A stretch of 64,000 nt of DNA, from assembly GCF_003610295.1 (NCBI RefSeq), contig NZ_RAPV01000001.1, positions 6,572,001-6,636,000 on the forward strand, in the 5' to 3' direction. The position numbers and the translations under genes were made by a program. Source of the DNA: Paraburkholderia sp. BL23I1N1. GTDB lineage: Bacteria > Pseudomonadota > Gammaproteobacteria > Burkholderiales > Burkholderiaceae. The notes beneath the pieces were generated by a model, which was not told the origin of the DNA, searched no databases, and saw only the letters and a list, made by a program, of their open reading frames with translations. This document shows positions 26,519 through 35,922 of the stretch, piece by piece. Position 1 is the stretch's first letter. Every line of letters begins with the position of its first letter.

Positions 26519-27301
26519 ATGACTTCGACACTTCACGCCACACTCGGCGACGAGCTTTACCACGCATGGCGCGAGCGCGCGCCGATCGCTCCGTTCTCGG
26601 CCCGCGCCGGCGGCTTGTCGCTCGCCGACGCCTACCGCGTGCAGCAGCACTTCGTCGCACGCCGCATCGAAGCGGGCGAAACCATCGTCGGCAAGAAAAT
26701 CGGCGTGACGAGCCAGGCCGTGCAGGACATGCTCGACGTGCGCCAACCCGATTTCGGCGTGCTGCTGTCCGGCATGCACTACGTCGCCGGCGAGGACATC
26801 CCGATCGCGAAACTGATTGCACCCCGCGCGGAAGGCGAAATTGCGTTCTATCTGAAGGATGATTTGCGCGGTCCGGGCATCACGCGAGAAGCGGTGCTGG
26901 CCGCAACCGAAGCCGTCGGCGCGTGTTTCGAAATCGTCGATTCGCGCATCCGTGATTGGGCGATCCGCATTGGCGACACGGTGGCCGACAACGCGTCATG
27001 CGGCGTCTACGTGCTCGGCGATGAGCGTGTTTCGCCGCACGGGCTCGATCTCGCCGCATGCCACATGACGCTCGATAAGAACGGCACGCGCGTAGCGGAA
27101 GGAGTCGGCGCGGCCGCGCTGGGTCACCCGGCCGATGCTGTCGCATGGCTCGCGAACACGCTGGGCGAGCTCGGCGTGCCGCTGCTCGCCGGAGAAGTCG
27201 TGCTGTCGGGTTCACTGGCGGCATTGATTCCCGTTGCTTGCGGCGACCAGTTGCACATGCGGATTGAGGGCATCGGGAGTTGTTCCGTGCGCTTCATCTA
27301 A
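26519..27301 (+). CDS. hsaE: 2-hydroxyhexa-2,4-dienoate hydratase (2-keto-4-pentenoate hydratase family)
   Basis: 260 residues of the MhpD/DmpE family. It hydrates the C5-C6 dienoate released by HsaD to 4-hydroxy-2-oxoacid. The metal-binding acids are visible in AEGEIAFYL (two Glu, one apart) and in ACFEIVDSR, and the substrate loop [12 protein letters not shown] precedes [12 protein letters not shown] 26519 is preferred to a TTG four codons earlier. It opens the hsaE-hsaG-hsaF module on the plus strand, spaced 34 and 10 bp. Confidence 0.9.
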   Translation: MTSTLHATLGDELYHAWRERAPIAPFSARAGGLSLADAYRVQQHFVARRIEAGETIVGKKIGVTSQAVQDMLDVRQPDFGVLLSGMHYVAGEDIPIAKLIAPRAEGEIAFYLKDDLRGPGITREAVLAATEAVGACFEIVDSRIRDWAIRIGDTVADNASCGVYVLGDERVSPHGLDLAACHMTLDKNGTRVAEGVGAAALGHPADAVAWLANTLGELGVPLLAGEVVLSGSLAALIPVACGDQLHMRIEGIGSCSVRFI

Positions 27302-27335
27302 GCGCTTCACCGTCTTTTCCTTGAGGATGCATTCA

Positions 27336-28235
27336 ATGAGCAAGATCAAATGCGCGTTGATCGGGCCCGGCAATATCGGTACCGATCTGCTTTACAAACT
27401 GCGCCGCAGTGCGGTGCTCGAACCCGTGTGGATGGTGGGCGTCGACCCGGACTCCGACGGCCTCGCGCGGGCCCGCGAGATGGGACTGAAAACGACTGCC
27501 GACGGCATTGACGGCCTGCTACCGCATCTGGCCGCCGACGACATCCGTATCGCCTTCGACGCCACTTCCGCGTACGTGCACCGCGAACATTCCGACAAGC
27601 TGACCGCGCGCGGCGTGCGCGTGATCGACCTGACGCCCGCCGCGATCGGGCCGTTCTGCGTGCCGCCGGTCAATCTCGCCGCGCAGATCGATCAGCAGGC
27701 GATGAACGTCAACATGGTTACGTGCGGCGGTCAGGCCACCATTCCGATGGTGTACGCGGTTTCGCGCGTGCAGCGCGTGGTGTATGGCGAGATTGTCGCG
27801 ACCGTGTCGTCGCGCTCGGTCGGCCCCGGCACGCGCAAGAACATCGACGAGTTCACCCGCACAACCTCGCGTGCGATTGAGCAGGTCGGCGGTGCTGCGG
27901 TGGGCAAGGCGATCATCGTGATCAATCCGGCCGAGCCGCCGCTGATCATGCGCGACACCATCCATTGCCTGACCGAAACCGATCCGGATGTCGAAGCAAT
28001 TACGGCCTCCGTGCACGCCATGATCGAGGAAGTACGCCAATACGTACCCGGCTATACGTTGAAAAACGGCCCCGTGTTCGACGGCCGCCGCGTGTCCGTG
28101 TTCATGGAAGTCGAAGGTCTCGGCGACTATCTGCCGAAATACGCCGGCAATCTCGACATCATGACCGCGGCTGCCGCGCGCACCGCCGAAGTATTTGCAC
28201 AACAGATGCTTGCCGCATCCCCTGCCACTGCGTAA
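27336..28235 (+). CDS. hsaG: Acylating acetaldehyde/propionaldehyde dehydrogenase
   Basis: 299 residues. It oxidises the aldehyde released by the aldolase to acyl-CoA with NAD+ and CoA, within a channel-forming complex with HsaF. The Rossmann motif [11 protein letters not shown] is at the N-terminus, the catalytic Cys is at about residue 130 in [12 protein letters not shown], and the conserved [17 protein letters not shown] and [10 protein letters not shown] follow. The start at 27336 follows TTGAGGATGCATTCA. In steroid clusters the substrate is propionaldehyde, giving propionyl-CoA. Confidence 0.92.
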   Translation: MSKIKCALIGPGNIGTDLLYKLRRSAVLEPVWMVGVDPDSDGLARAREMGLKTTADGIDGLLPHLAADDIRIAFDATSAYVHREHSDKLTARGVRVIDLTPAAIGPFCVPPVNLAAQIDQQAMNVNMVTCGGQATIPMVYAVSRVQRVVYGEIVATVSSRSVGPGTRKNIDEFTRTTSRAIEQVGGAAVGKAIIVINPAEPPLIMRDTIHCLTETDPDVEAITASVHAMIEEVRQYVPGYTLKNGPVFDGRRVSVFMEVEGLGDYLPKYAGNLDIMTAAAARTAEVFAQQMLAASPATA

Positions 28236-28245
28236 GGAGTCCACC

Positions 28246-29280
28246 ATGTCATTAGCAGGAACCCGCATCACCGTGCACGACATGACGTTGCGCGACGGCA
28301 TGCACCCCAAGCGTCACCAGATTTCACTCGACCAGATGCGTTCGATCGCACGCGGCCTCGACGCCGCCGGCGTACCGTTGATCGAAGTCACGCACGGCGA
28401 TGGCCTGGGTGGCGCATCGGTCAATTATGGCTTTCCTGCGCATACCGACGAAGCCTATCTAAGCGCCGTGATCGGCGAGCTAAAACAGGCCAAGGTGTCT
28501 GCCCTGCTGCTGCCGGGTATCGGTACGGTTGAACATTTGCGCATGGCGCACGGGCTCGGCGTGCATACCATCCGCGTCGCGACGCACTGTACGGAAGCGG
28601 ACGTGTCGGAACAGCACATTGGTCTTGCGCGCAAGCTGGAGATGGACACGGTCGGCTTTCTGATGATGGCGCATATGTCGCCGCCCGAGCAGCTCGCAAG
28701 CCAGGCGAAGCTGATGGAATCGTATGGGGCGAACTGCATCTATATCACCGACTCGGCGGGTTCCATGCTGCCTGACGATGTGACTGCACGGATTGGCATT
28801 GTGCGTGCGGCGCTGAAGCCGGAGACCGAGCTTGGATTTCACGGGCATCACAATCTGGCGATGGGGGTGGCTAATTCGATTGCTGCTATCGCTGCCGGGG
28901 CCAATCGTATCGATGCCGCTGCAGCAGGGCTTGGGGCTGGCGCTGGCAATACGCCGATGGAAGTTTTTATCGCTGTTTGCGAGCGAATGGGGATTGAGAC
29001 TGGGGTTGATGTTTTTAGCATCTCCGATGTGGCTGAAGATCTTGTGTTGCCGATCATGGATGCGCCGATCCGGATTGATCGCGATGCGTTGACGCTTGGG
29101 TATGCGGGGGTTTATTCGTCGTTTTTGCTGTTTGCCAAGCGGGCTGAAGCGAAGTATCGGGTTCCGGCGCGGGATATTCTTGTCGAAATGGGGAGGATGC
29201 GCCTGGTCGGCGGGCAGGAGGATATGATTGAAGATACGGCGTTGACGCTTGCTCGGGAGCGGGGGGTATTGGTGTCATAG
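28246..29280 (+). CDS. hsaF: 4-hydroxy-2-oxovalerate/2-oxohexanoate aldolase
   Basis: 344 residues of the DmpG/BphI type. It splits the 4-hydroxy-2-oxoacid into pyruvate and an aldehyde. The N-terminal [15 protein letters not shown] holds the catalytic Arg and metal Asp, and [10 protein letters not shown] holds the two metal-binding His; the C-terminal DmpG communication domain follows. ATG 28246 follows AAGGAGTCCACC. In the last third, from about 28,820, codon choice shifts from C-ending to T/G-ending codons (many GGG, GCT, ATT), unlike the first part, and the bias continues into the repeat-rich region beyond. Confidence 0.92.
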   Translation: MSLAGTRITVHDMTLRDGMHPKRHQISLDQMRSIARGLDAAGVPLIEVTHGDGLGGASVNYGFPAHTDEAYLSAVIGELKQAKVSALLLPGIGTVEHLRMAHGLGVHTIRVATHCTEADVSEQHIGLARKLEMDTVGFLMMAHMSPPEQLASQAKLMESYGANCIYITDSAGSMLPDDVTARIGIVRAALKPETELGFHGHHNLAMGVANSIAAIAAGANRIDAAAAGLGAGAGNTPMEVFIAVCERMGIETGVDVFSISDVAEDLVLPIMDAPIRIDRDALTLGYAGVYSSFLLFAKRAEAKYRVPARDILVEMGRMRLVGGQEDMIEDTALTLARERGVLVS

Positions 29281-29339
29281 GCTTTTTTTGCCTGCGCGGC
29301 GCTTTTGGTCTGTATGCCCACGGCGGTGGGCTTTGCCTG

Positions 29340-29454
29340 GTTTTTTTGCCTGCTCGGCGGTTGCTGTCTGTGTTTTTATGCCGTTGGCCTTTCCTTGATT
29401 TGTTAGTGGTCTATTAGCGTTGCCCCTGTGCGGGGCAATGCTCTCAACTTAAGC
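29340..29454. repeat. Left arm of long imperfect inverted repeat flanking the IS4 element
   Basis: About 115 bp that reappear, inverted and imperfect, at 30780-30893. The inner 42 bp (29413-29454) differ from the right arm at one base and contain a hairpin GCCCC-TGTGC-GGGGC. The outer part shares GGCCTTTCCTTGATTT and a GCCTGCNCGGCG word. A further copy of the outer word lies at about 29,285-29,310, just behind hsaF, so the word looks like an extragenic repeat. Confidence 0.7.
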
Positions 29455-30821
29455 CTTAAAGGGCTTGTAAACGAGGCATTGCCCCTGTAAACTTCATCGC
29501 ATAACTCACTGATAAATCAACGATATGAACTCAAATACCAGCGTCCTCGCGGTTTCTGGCTGAGTTCTCCGATTTCCTGCTCGATCCGGCGCTCGCCGAT
29601 CGCGTGCGTCGTTCTCCCACCGCCTTTACCCGCAATCGCAGACTGACCTTGCCGCGCATGGCCGCGCTGATGATGTCTGGCATGTGCGCCAGCGTGCAGA
29701 CCGAACTTGACGCGCTATTCGGCGCACTGGGAAGCGGCGGACGCACCCGCGCTGTCAGCGCACAGGCCTTCAGCAAGGCGCGACAGGGACTGTCTGCCGA
29801 ACTGTTCGAACTGGCCCGCACCCGCCTGATTTCACTGGCCCAACCCCATATCGATTCGATGCGCTGGAACGGGCTGAGACTGGTCGCAGCGGACGGTAGT
29901 CGCCTGCGTGTGGGCACGCGTCGCGGCCATGAACTGCGCGCCGATCACTACGCGTTTGCGCTGTTCCTGCCGGGCTCCGAACTGACCCTGCACGCCGCAC
30001 TTCATCCCGCCGACGGCGGCGAGCGGCAGATGCTGTTCGAAGCCCTCGATGTACTGCAGCCGCGCACCGACCTGCTGCTGCTCGATCGCGGCTATATCGG
30101 CAACGCGATGGTGGCGGCGCTCGCGCAGCGCGAGATCCCGTTCTGCATGCGCGTGGATGCGCGTAACTGGAAGTGCGTCACCGTCTTTGCCCGCAGCGGT
30201 AAAGCCGAGCGCGTCGTGACACTGGAGGCGCCCAGCGAACTGGATGCCCGCGACTATGAACTGGCGCGTACGCCGACGACCGTGCGGCTGATCCGCGACG
30301 TCACGCCAGGCGGGCGCGTGCGTGTGCTGATGACCTCGCTGCTCGATGGCGAGCGTTATCCGGGCGCATCGTTCGGCGCGCTCTATCACCAGCGCTGGCG
30401 GGTCGAGGAGGCGTTCAAACGACTCAAGCACCGTCTCAGGCTGGAAGCCGTTACAGGCCTCGATTACCTGGCATTGCAGCAGGACTTCGGTGCAAAAATC
30501 CTCGCCGACAACCTGTGTACATTGCTCAGCGATCTCGATGCGCCGCACGACGACAGACATGCCAGCCGTCCTAACCGGGTGTACGCACTGGGCGCACTAA
30601 AGCCCATCCTCGGCGCGTGCCTTCTGCGCATCCGGCGCTGTCTGGACGGCCTTGCCGGTGTGCTGGAAATGATCCACCACACCCGATGCCGGATACAGCC
30701 CTCACGCTCCTATCCAAGGCCACCCAGAAAAGCCAAGCCCCACTTCCATCTCGCCTACAAACTCGCCTGATGCAGTGGGGCTTAAGTTGAGAGCATTGCC
30801 CCGCACAGGGGCGACGCTAAT
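29413..30821 (+). mobile_element. IS4-family insertion sequence
   Basis: About 1.4 kb bounded by 42-bp terminal inverted repeats (one mismatch) with a single DDE transposase gene between them. It lies between convergent hsaF and kshA and does not break either. No clear direct target repeat is seen outside the arms because the inverted similarity continues outward on both sides, so the true ends could lie inside the 42-bp arms (for example at AATGCTCTCAACTTAAGC). Confidence 0.75.
29604..30770 (+). CDS. IS4-family transposase, probable 5' frameshift
   Basis: 388 residues in the open frame from GTG 29604. The DDE residues are recognisable: Asp in LVAADGSRLRV, Asp in LLLLDRGYIGN and Glu in YHQRWRVEEAFKRLK, the Y-R-E-K signature of IS4. 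The frame stays open upstream to 29,528 and there encodes FLAEFSDFLLDPALADRVRR, typical N-terminal sequence, but has no start codon. ATG 29525 in another frame gives MNSNTSVLA and then stops; removing one G near 29,552-29,553 joins the two. So the full product needs a one-base change; the copy may be inactive or mis-sequenced. Confidence 0.85.
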   Translation: MRRSPTAFTRNRRLTLPRMAALMMSGMCASVQTELDALFGALGSGGRTRAVSAQAFSKARQGLSAELFELARTRLISLAQPHIDSMRWNGLRLVAADGSRLRVGTRRGHELRADHYAFALFLPGSELTLHAALHPADGGERQMLFEALDVLQPRTDLLLLDRGYIGNAMVAALAQREIPFCMRVDARNWKCVTVFARSGKAERVVTLEAPSELDARDYELARTPTTVRLIRDVTPGGRVRVLMTSLLDGERYPGASFGALYHQRWRVEEAFKRLKHRLRLEAVTGLDYLALQQDFGAKILADNLCTLLSDLDAPHDDRHASRPNRVYALGALKPILGACLLRIRRCLDGLAGVLEMIHHTRCRIQPSRSYPRPPRKAKPHFHLAYKLA

Positions 30822-30893
30822 AAACCAATATCAAATCAAGGAAAGGCCAAAACCATAAGCGCACAGACAAAAAGCGCCGCGCAGGCAAAAACC
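30780..30893. repeat. Right arm of long imperfect inverted repeat flanking the IS4 element
   Basis: Inverted partner of 29340-29454. The inner 42 bp (30780-30821) match the left arm except at one position; the outer part shares the GGCCTTTCCTTGATTT and GCCTGCGCGGCG words. It ends about 30 bp from the 3' end of kshA. Confidence 0.7.
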
Positions 30894-30922
30894 ACAACAA
30901 AGCACCGCCCTGCAAGGGCCAA

Positions 30923-31999
30923 TCACCCTTCAAACACATGCCGCAAAGCCGGCGGCGCACTGCCATCGCGCACTTTAATCTCCACAACCTTCCTCGCCGT
31001 ACTAGACGGCCTTACCTCCGCCGCATCCAGATAAAACTGCGAATACCAATCACGCATCTGATACAACGGACCATCGCCCTCGCACAACAACGGATTGTCG
31101 ATGCGCGTCTTGGTGTCCCAGATCGTCACGTCTTCATAAAACGCGGCCTGCGCCTGCTTCGAATACGCGCGCGCAATCTCCATGTTCTGTTCGTCGGATA
31201 AACCGGGAACCTTCTTCACCATCACGCCATAACGCAACTCGAAACTGTTCATGTCGATCGGCACATGGCAGTTCAGCAGAATCGAATGAATCGGATGGCC
31301 GCCGCTTTGCCCCGTCATCTCAGTGATGTGATACGCCGGGCCAAAGTAAGTGGACAGCGCGATCAACTCGTCGTCACCGAGACGTTCGCTGCGGCCCACC
31401 AGCAATTGCGTCGCTTTGTGCCCTTCGAACAGGTTCGCGAAGTAATCGACCGGCGCGCCGTGCACCGTGGAAAAGTGCGCCATGTCCGAAATGTTGTCGA
31501 CCAGCTCGCGGCAATTGGTGCCGATCACCATCAGGTCCACGACCCAATCGGACCACTCGTCGGAGGAACATGCATCGATGCGGGGAATCGCGACGTCCTC
31601 GCCCGGCGGATTGCCTTCAGGATCGTGCCAGATGAATAGCAACTGGTTCTGTTCACACGTCTGCCATGTGCCGATTTTGGCCTTCGGCGGAATCCGCTTG
31701 CAGTACGGAATCGACTGGCAGTTGCCCTCTCCGTCCCACTGCCAGCCGTGAAACGGACACACCAGCGTGTCGCCGTCCACGCGGCCACTGCTCAGATCGC
31801 CACCCATATGGGGACAAAAACCGTCGACCACGTTCACGCGCCCCTGCGAATCCATGAACGCGGCAAGACGTTGGCCAAAGATGTTCAGCGTGTGCGGCTT
31901 GCCGTCCTTATAGTCACTGGCAAGACCAAGACAATGCCAGCCGCGTGCATATCGCTGCACCAGCGGCTGCGCTTCAATTCTGTAGGGACGTGCGGACAT
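30923..31999 (-). CDS. kshA: 3-ketosteroid 9alpha-monooxygenase, oxygenase component
   Basis: 358-residue Rieske oxygenase that hydroxylates C9 of 3-ketosteroids, which with delta1-dehydrogenation opens ring B. The start YARGWHCLGLASDYKDGKPH matches KshA closely. Rieske ligands are Cys62/His64 (FCPHMGGD) and Cys81/His84 (CPFHGW). The mononuclear iron site shows NCRELVDNISDMAHFSTVH with His175 and His180, and VTIWDTKTRIDNPLL carries the later part typical of KshA. ATG 31999 follows GGAGGAGATACGAG; a longer in-frame start lacks support. An operator dyad lies at 32121, so it has its own promoter behind the RND gene. Confidence 0.93.
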   Translation of the reverse strand: MSARPYRIEAQPLVQRYARGWHCLGLASDYKDGKPHTLNIFGQRLAAFMDSQGRVNVVDGFCPHMGGDLSSGRVDGDTLVCPFHGWQWDGEGNCQSIPYCKRIPPKAKIGTWQTCEQNQLLFIWHDPEGNPPGEDVAIPRIDACSSDEWSDWVVDLMVIGTNCRELVDNISDMAHFSTVHGAPVDYFANLFEGHKATQLLVGRSERLGDDELIALSTYFGPAYHITEMTGQSGGHPIHSILLNCHVPIDMNSFELRYGVMVKKVPGLSDEQNMEIARAYSKQAQAAFYEDVTIWDTKTRIDNPLLCEGDGPLYQMRDWYSQFYLDAAEVRPSSTARKVVEIKVRDGSAPPALRHVFEG

Positions 32000-32120
32000 C
32001 TCGTATCTCCTCCATTGGAAAAGACGGCGCTCCTGGATAGCCGCCGTCATCAGTGTTCTTGCGGAGCGCGCGGACACTTTCGCGCTCACGCCTGACGATA
32101 AGCGCGACGCACTCCGCCTT

Positions 32121-32139
32121 CATCGTCCCGACGGACTAG
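32121..32139 (+). promoter_or_regulatory. Steroid-cluster operator candidate, site 3
   Basis: CATCGTCCCGACGGACTAG matches every fixed position of the consensus. It lies 122 bp upstream of the kshA start, in the 156-bp gap between the RND gene and kshA. Confidence 0.7.
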
Positions 32140-32155
32140 GGACTTCAGCTACCCG

Positions 32156-34669
32156 TCAGCGTGCGGGATTACCATGCTCGAGCGCTGCGGGCTCGACTTC
32201 GCCAGGAGCCGACGCAGCACCGCGCACAGACGCCCCCGGTCCTGCCGGCAGATCCGGCACGTCCGCCGCATTCGGCACGTCCGCTGCGCCAAGCCGCGCG
32301 CCCGCACGCCGCTCCGCCCGCTCCACCCCGAGCCATGCCGCCAGCGCAGGCAACAGAAACACCGCGCCGAACAGATTGACGAGGAACATGAAGGCCAGCA
32401 GCACACCCATATCGACCTGGAACTTGAGCGCCGAAAACGCCCACGTCCCCACGCCTATGAACATGGTCACCGCGGTGAACAAGGCCGCGGTGCCGCGTTG
32501 ACGCATCGCCGCCGCGAACGCTTCGGGCAACGAGGCGCCCGCGCGCACTTCGTGCTGCAACCGTTCATACAGGTAAATGCCGTAATCGACGCCCACCCCC
32601 ACGCCCAGCGTAATCACCGGCAACGTGGCAACCTTCAGCCCGATGCCGAGCCCCGCCATCACCGCGTTGCACAAAATCGACACCACCGTCAGCGGCACGA
32701 CGATGCACAACACCGCGCGCCACGAACGGAAGGTCACGAAGCACAGCAATGCGATCGCGCCAAAAATCGACAGCAGCATCGCCACCTCGGCGTCGCCGAC
32801 TGCTTCGTTAGTCGCCGCCATCACGCCGACGTTGCCGCCCGCGAGCCGGAAAGCGATATTCGGCGTGTGGTCCGCGGCCGCCAGCCGTTTGATTTCATCG
32901 ACGATATGCGCGATCGTCTTGCCCTCGTGATCGGTGGTGTAGATCAACACCTGAATCGCCTGGCACTTCTCAGTGTTCATCCCGTTGTCCGGATCGAACG
33001 CGCTCGCGCCTTGCGTGAGGCCGTCGCTCGAACGCGGCAGTGCGCCCCAACGCGGATTGCCTTCGTTAAAGGCGGCAATCGAAATCTTCGCGAGCGAAGG
33101 CACACTCACCACCGACTGCACGCCCGCCACACCACGCATCTCCATCTCGAAGCGTTCGATCGCGCTCATTACCGGATAGTGCAGACAGGCATCGTCGAAA
33201 CCGGTCGTCTCGACAATCACCGCGAGCGCATCGACGCCGATGTTGTACTGGCTCGTGATTCGCGCATTGTCGAGGTTGTAGCGCGAGGTGCTGCGCAATT
33301 CGGGCGCGCCGGCGCCGATGTCGCCGATCTGCAAATTGCGCGACTCCTTTGCGCCGAACGCCAGCAACAGCAGCGCGATCGCGAACACGCCAGGCGCCGG
33401 TGCGGGCCGCGCGAATATCGCGAAGCGCGTCCATAGGCGGCTGCCGCCACGCGCGGCGCGGTTCTGTGCACGCGTCAGGGTGCCGGCTTCCAGCTGCGTG
33501 TACGACAACAGGATCGGCAAAAACACCTTGTTGGTGACGATCATCAGCAGCACGCCGAGACAGGCCGTCACGCCGAGTTCACGCACGATCTCGATCTGGA
33601 TGCGCATGATCACCATGAAGCCAAGCGCATTCGTCAGCAGCGCCACTGTGCCCGGCACGAATAGTTTGCGAAATGCGTCACGTGCCGCATCGGTGGAAGA
33701 CATGCCCGTAACCAGCGCCTGTTTCCAGGCATTCGTCATCTGCACGGCATGCGAGACGCCGATTGAGAAAATCAGGAACGGGACGAGGATCGACATCGGA
33801 TCGATGCCGAGGCCGAGGATCGGCAACGCACCGAGCAGCCACACCACCGGCAGCAACGCGACGAACAGCGCAAGCACCGTGGTCTTCGCCGAGCGCGTGT
33901 ACACGAACAGCAACGCGGCGGTAATCAGGAACGCGAGCGCGAAGAAGCCGATCACCCCGCTGATGCCCGCCTCGACATCTCCCACCAGTTTCGCAAAGCC
34001 GATGATGTCGACCTCGACATCCTGATTCGAATAGCGCGCGCGAATCTGTTCGAGTTGCCGCGCCACCGCGCCGTAATCCAGATGTTTGCCGGTGATGGGA
34101 TCGGTCTCGCGTAGTTCTGCGCGAATCAGCGCCGAATGCAGATCGTTGCCGACCAGTCTGCCGATCTGCCCGGAGCGCGCCACGTTCCGGCGCACTTTGG
34201 CGAGATCGTCGGGGTTCGCACTGCTGAACTGGCCGGGCACAACTACGTCGCCACGAAAACCCGCTTCGGTGACTTCCGTATAGCGCACATTCGGCGTGAA
34301 CAGCGAGAACACGCGCGAGCGGTTTACGCCGGGAATGAAGAACACGTCATCGGTCGCGTGACGCAGGTCGTCCATGAACGCCTGGTTGTAGATGTCGCCG
34401 TGCCCCTTCCAGCGCAGACTCACGAGAATCGTGTTGGCGCCCGGAAAGGCGCTCGCATAGCGGTTGAACACCTGCATATACGGGTGCTGCATCGGGATCA
34501 TCTTGTTGAACCCGGGATCGAGCCGCAGGCGCGTCGCGGAACACCCCAGCGCGACGGTCACCGCGAGGCACAGCGTCAGCAGGATGCGCCGGTGCCGCAT
34601 GATGGCGTCGGCGCAACGCTCGACAAAATGCGAAAGGCGGGACGAAGAAGGATGGGACGATGCGTTCAT
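32156..34669 (-). CDS. RND-superfamily (MMPL/HpnN-like) lipid transporter
   Basis: 837 residues. A first helix near residue 32 (ILLTLCLAVTVALGCSATRL) is followed by a large periplasmic domain, a block of helices from about 230 (VIGFFALAFLITAALLFVYT, LVPFLIFSIGVSHAVQMTNA), a second periplasmic domain and a second helix block (LLCFVTFRSWRAVLCIVVPL, ITLGVGVGVDYGIYLYERL). The two-fold layout and GVDYGIYL motif fit the MMPL branch, which moves lipids and sterol-like compounds. ATG 34669 is chosen over a GTG four codons earlier. It follows the YCF48 gene; with DUF1302 and DUF1329 it likely forms a steroid or lipid transport system. The Ala/Pro-rich last 60 residues look disordered. Confidence 0.88.
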   Translation of the reverse strand: MNASSHPSSSRLSHFVERCADAIMRHRRILLTLCLAVTVALGCSATRLRLDPGFNKMIPMQHPYMQVFNRYASAFPGANTILVSLRWKGHGDIYNQAFMDDLRHATDDVFFIPGVNRSRVFSLFTPNVRYTEVTEAGFRGDVVVPGQFSSANPDDLAKVRRNVARSGQIGRLVGNDLHSALIRAELRETDPITGKHLDYGAVARQLEQIRARYSNQDVEVDIIGFAKLVGDVEAGISGVIGFFALAFLITAALLFVYTRSAKTTVLALFVALLPVVWLLGALPILGLGIDPMSILVPFLIFSIGVSHAVQMTNAWKQALVTGMSSTDAARDAFRKLFVPGTVALLTNALGFMVIMRIQIEIVRELGVTACLGVLLMIVTNKVFLPILLSYTQLEAGTLTRAQNRAARGGSRLWTRFAIFARPAPAPGVFAIALLLLAFGAKESRNLQIGDIGAGAPELRSTSRYNLDNARITSQYNIGVDALAVIVETTGFDDACLHYPVMSAIERFEMEMRGVAGVQSVVSVPSLAKISIAAFNEGNPRWGALPRSSDGLTQGASAFDPDNGMNTEKCQAIQVLIYTTDHEGKTIAHIVDEIKRLAAADHTPNIAFRLAGGNVGVMAATNEAVGDAEVAMLLSIFGAIALLCFVTFRSWRAVLCIVVPLTVVSILCNAVMAGLGIGLKVATLPVITLGVGVGVDYGIYLYERLQHEVRAGASLPEAFAAAMRQRGTAALFTAVTMFIGVGTWAFSALKFQVDMGVLLAFMFLVNLFGAVFLLPALAAWLGVERAERRAGARLGAADVPNAADVPDLPAGPGASVRGAASAPGEVEPAALEHGNPAR

Positions 34670-34766
34670 GATGCGTCTCACGGCAAGGCAACGGGGAGCG
34701 CGGCGGGCGCGGCGAATCGGTAGCCGGCGCGCGCGCTATGGAATGTCGGCGAACGAAGCCGCGCGT

Positions 34767-35765
34767 TCAGGAAGGTGGCGCGCCGGGCGACGCAAGCTGA
34801 GATTGGACTGCTGGCGACACTGGCAGCAACGCCACGCCTGCTTCTCCGCCCAGCGCAAGCTCGCCATGCCCGGCGTCGACCACGGCCGCGAGGCTCTGCA
34901 CGCCACCCACCTTGCGGACCGTGAAGCTCTTTCCGTTATCGCGCGAGGTGACGATCGCGCCGCCCTGGCCGACCAGCACCAGCTCGCCGTCAGTGAGTTG
35001 CACCGCGCCGAAGTAGGAGGTGCCGATGCGGCTATCGATATGTGTCCACGTGTCGCCCTGATCGGTGCTGCGCAGCACGTTGCCGCGCATGCCGTACGCG
35101 AGCCAGTCGCCGTTCTCAAGCTTCAGCACACCGAATAACGAGCCCTGATAGGGGACGGGCCGCTTCTCCCAGGTCGCGCCGTTGTCGATTGAGCGCAGCA
35201 GCGTGCCGGTTTCGCCGGCGATCATCAGACAGCCGCTGGAATCGCCAGAAATCGCATTCAGGTGACGATCGTCAGCGGGCGTTTTCTGTTGGGTCCAGGT
35301 GGCGCCCGCGTCGTGCGAAACGAACAATTGGCCGAAGCTGCCGCTGGCGAATACCAGTCCGTTTGCATTGCCCCACACGGACAGCAACGGGTCCGAATGC
35401 TTACGCTCGAAGCGCACTTCACTCCAATGCGCGCCGCCATCGACGGTGCGCACGATCCAGCCGTCGTGCCCCACCGCGATGCCGATACGCGGCGAAATGA
35501 AAAATACCTGCGTCAGCGCAGACGCCTCGTCGGATGCCATCGCGGCGCGCCGCCAGGACGCGCCCGCGTCGTCGCTCAGGAGGATCACGCCGCGCTCGCC
35601 CACCGCGACGACGCGCGTGCCCGCTTTGGCGAGTCCGTTGATCTGCAGGCGATCGGCCTGAATGGTGGTCGCCGCGAAAGCCGGCACCGGGCGAGGCGAA
35701 AACGCAAACAGCGCCGCGCCCAGCACGGCCGCCGAGAGCAGCAAGCCGGGAATTGTCGATTTCAT
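34767..35765 (-). CDS. YCF48-related beta-propeller protein, exported
   Basis: 332 residues with a signal peptide (IPGLLLSAAVLGAALFAF, cleavage near AFA) and repeated Ser-x-Asp-x-Gly-x-(T/S)-W units, for example SDDAGASWRR, SHDAGATWTQ, SIDNGATWEK, STDQGDTWTH, SRDNGKSF, characteristic of BNR/YCF48 propellers. These proteins accompany RND permeases and DUF1302/1329 genes in hydrocarbon and steroid clusters and are thought to act in the periplasm as assembly or binding partners. ATG 35765 follows AGGAGACAAAA. Downstream is the RND gene. Confidence 0.87.
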   Translation of the reverse strand: MKSTIPGLLLSAAVLGAALFAFSPRPVPAFAATTIQADRLQINGLAKAGTRVVAVGERGVILLSDDAGASWRRAAMASDEASALTQVFFISPRIGIAVGHDGWIVRTVDGGAHWSEVRFERKHSDPLLSVWGNANGLVFASGSFGQLFVSHDAGATWTQQKTPADDRHLNAISGDSSGCLMIAGETGTLLRSIDNGATWEKRPVPYQGSLFGVLKLENGDWLAYGMRGNVLRSTDQGDTWTHIDSRIGTSYFGAVQLTDGELVLVGQGGAIVTSRDNGKSFTVRKVGGVQSLAAVVDAGHGELALGGEAGVALLPVSPAVQSQLASPGAPPS

Positions 35766-35839
35766 TTTTGTCTCCTGTCGACCAGATGTCGATCGGCGTT
35801 CGCGCTTTAGCTGTCGATCGGAGTTGGCGCTTTAGCGCT

Positions 35840-35914
35840 TACTCCGATCCCATGCAAAGCTCGTTACTCTGGTCCCATGTAAAGCTCGTTACTCTGGTCC
35901 CATGTAAAGCTCCG
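35840..35914. repeat. Tandem repeat, three 25-bp units
   Basis: Three adjacent units related to TACTCTGGTCCCATGTAAAG plus CTCGT; units two and three are identical except at the last bases, unit one has three changes. On the minus strand each unit reads as ATG GGA CCA GAG TAA, a start followed by a stop. They lie between the thiolase stop and the YCF48 start; a related degenerate duplication (CCGATCGACA) continues toward the YCF48 gene. Confidence 0.85.
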
Positions 35915-35922
35915 ACCGCGGT

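Noticed and set aside
32174..33436. A 420-codon plus-strand frame opposite the RND gene
   Set aside because: Arg/His-rich antisense shadow of the RND transporter.
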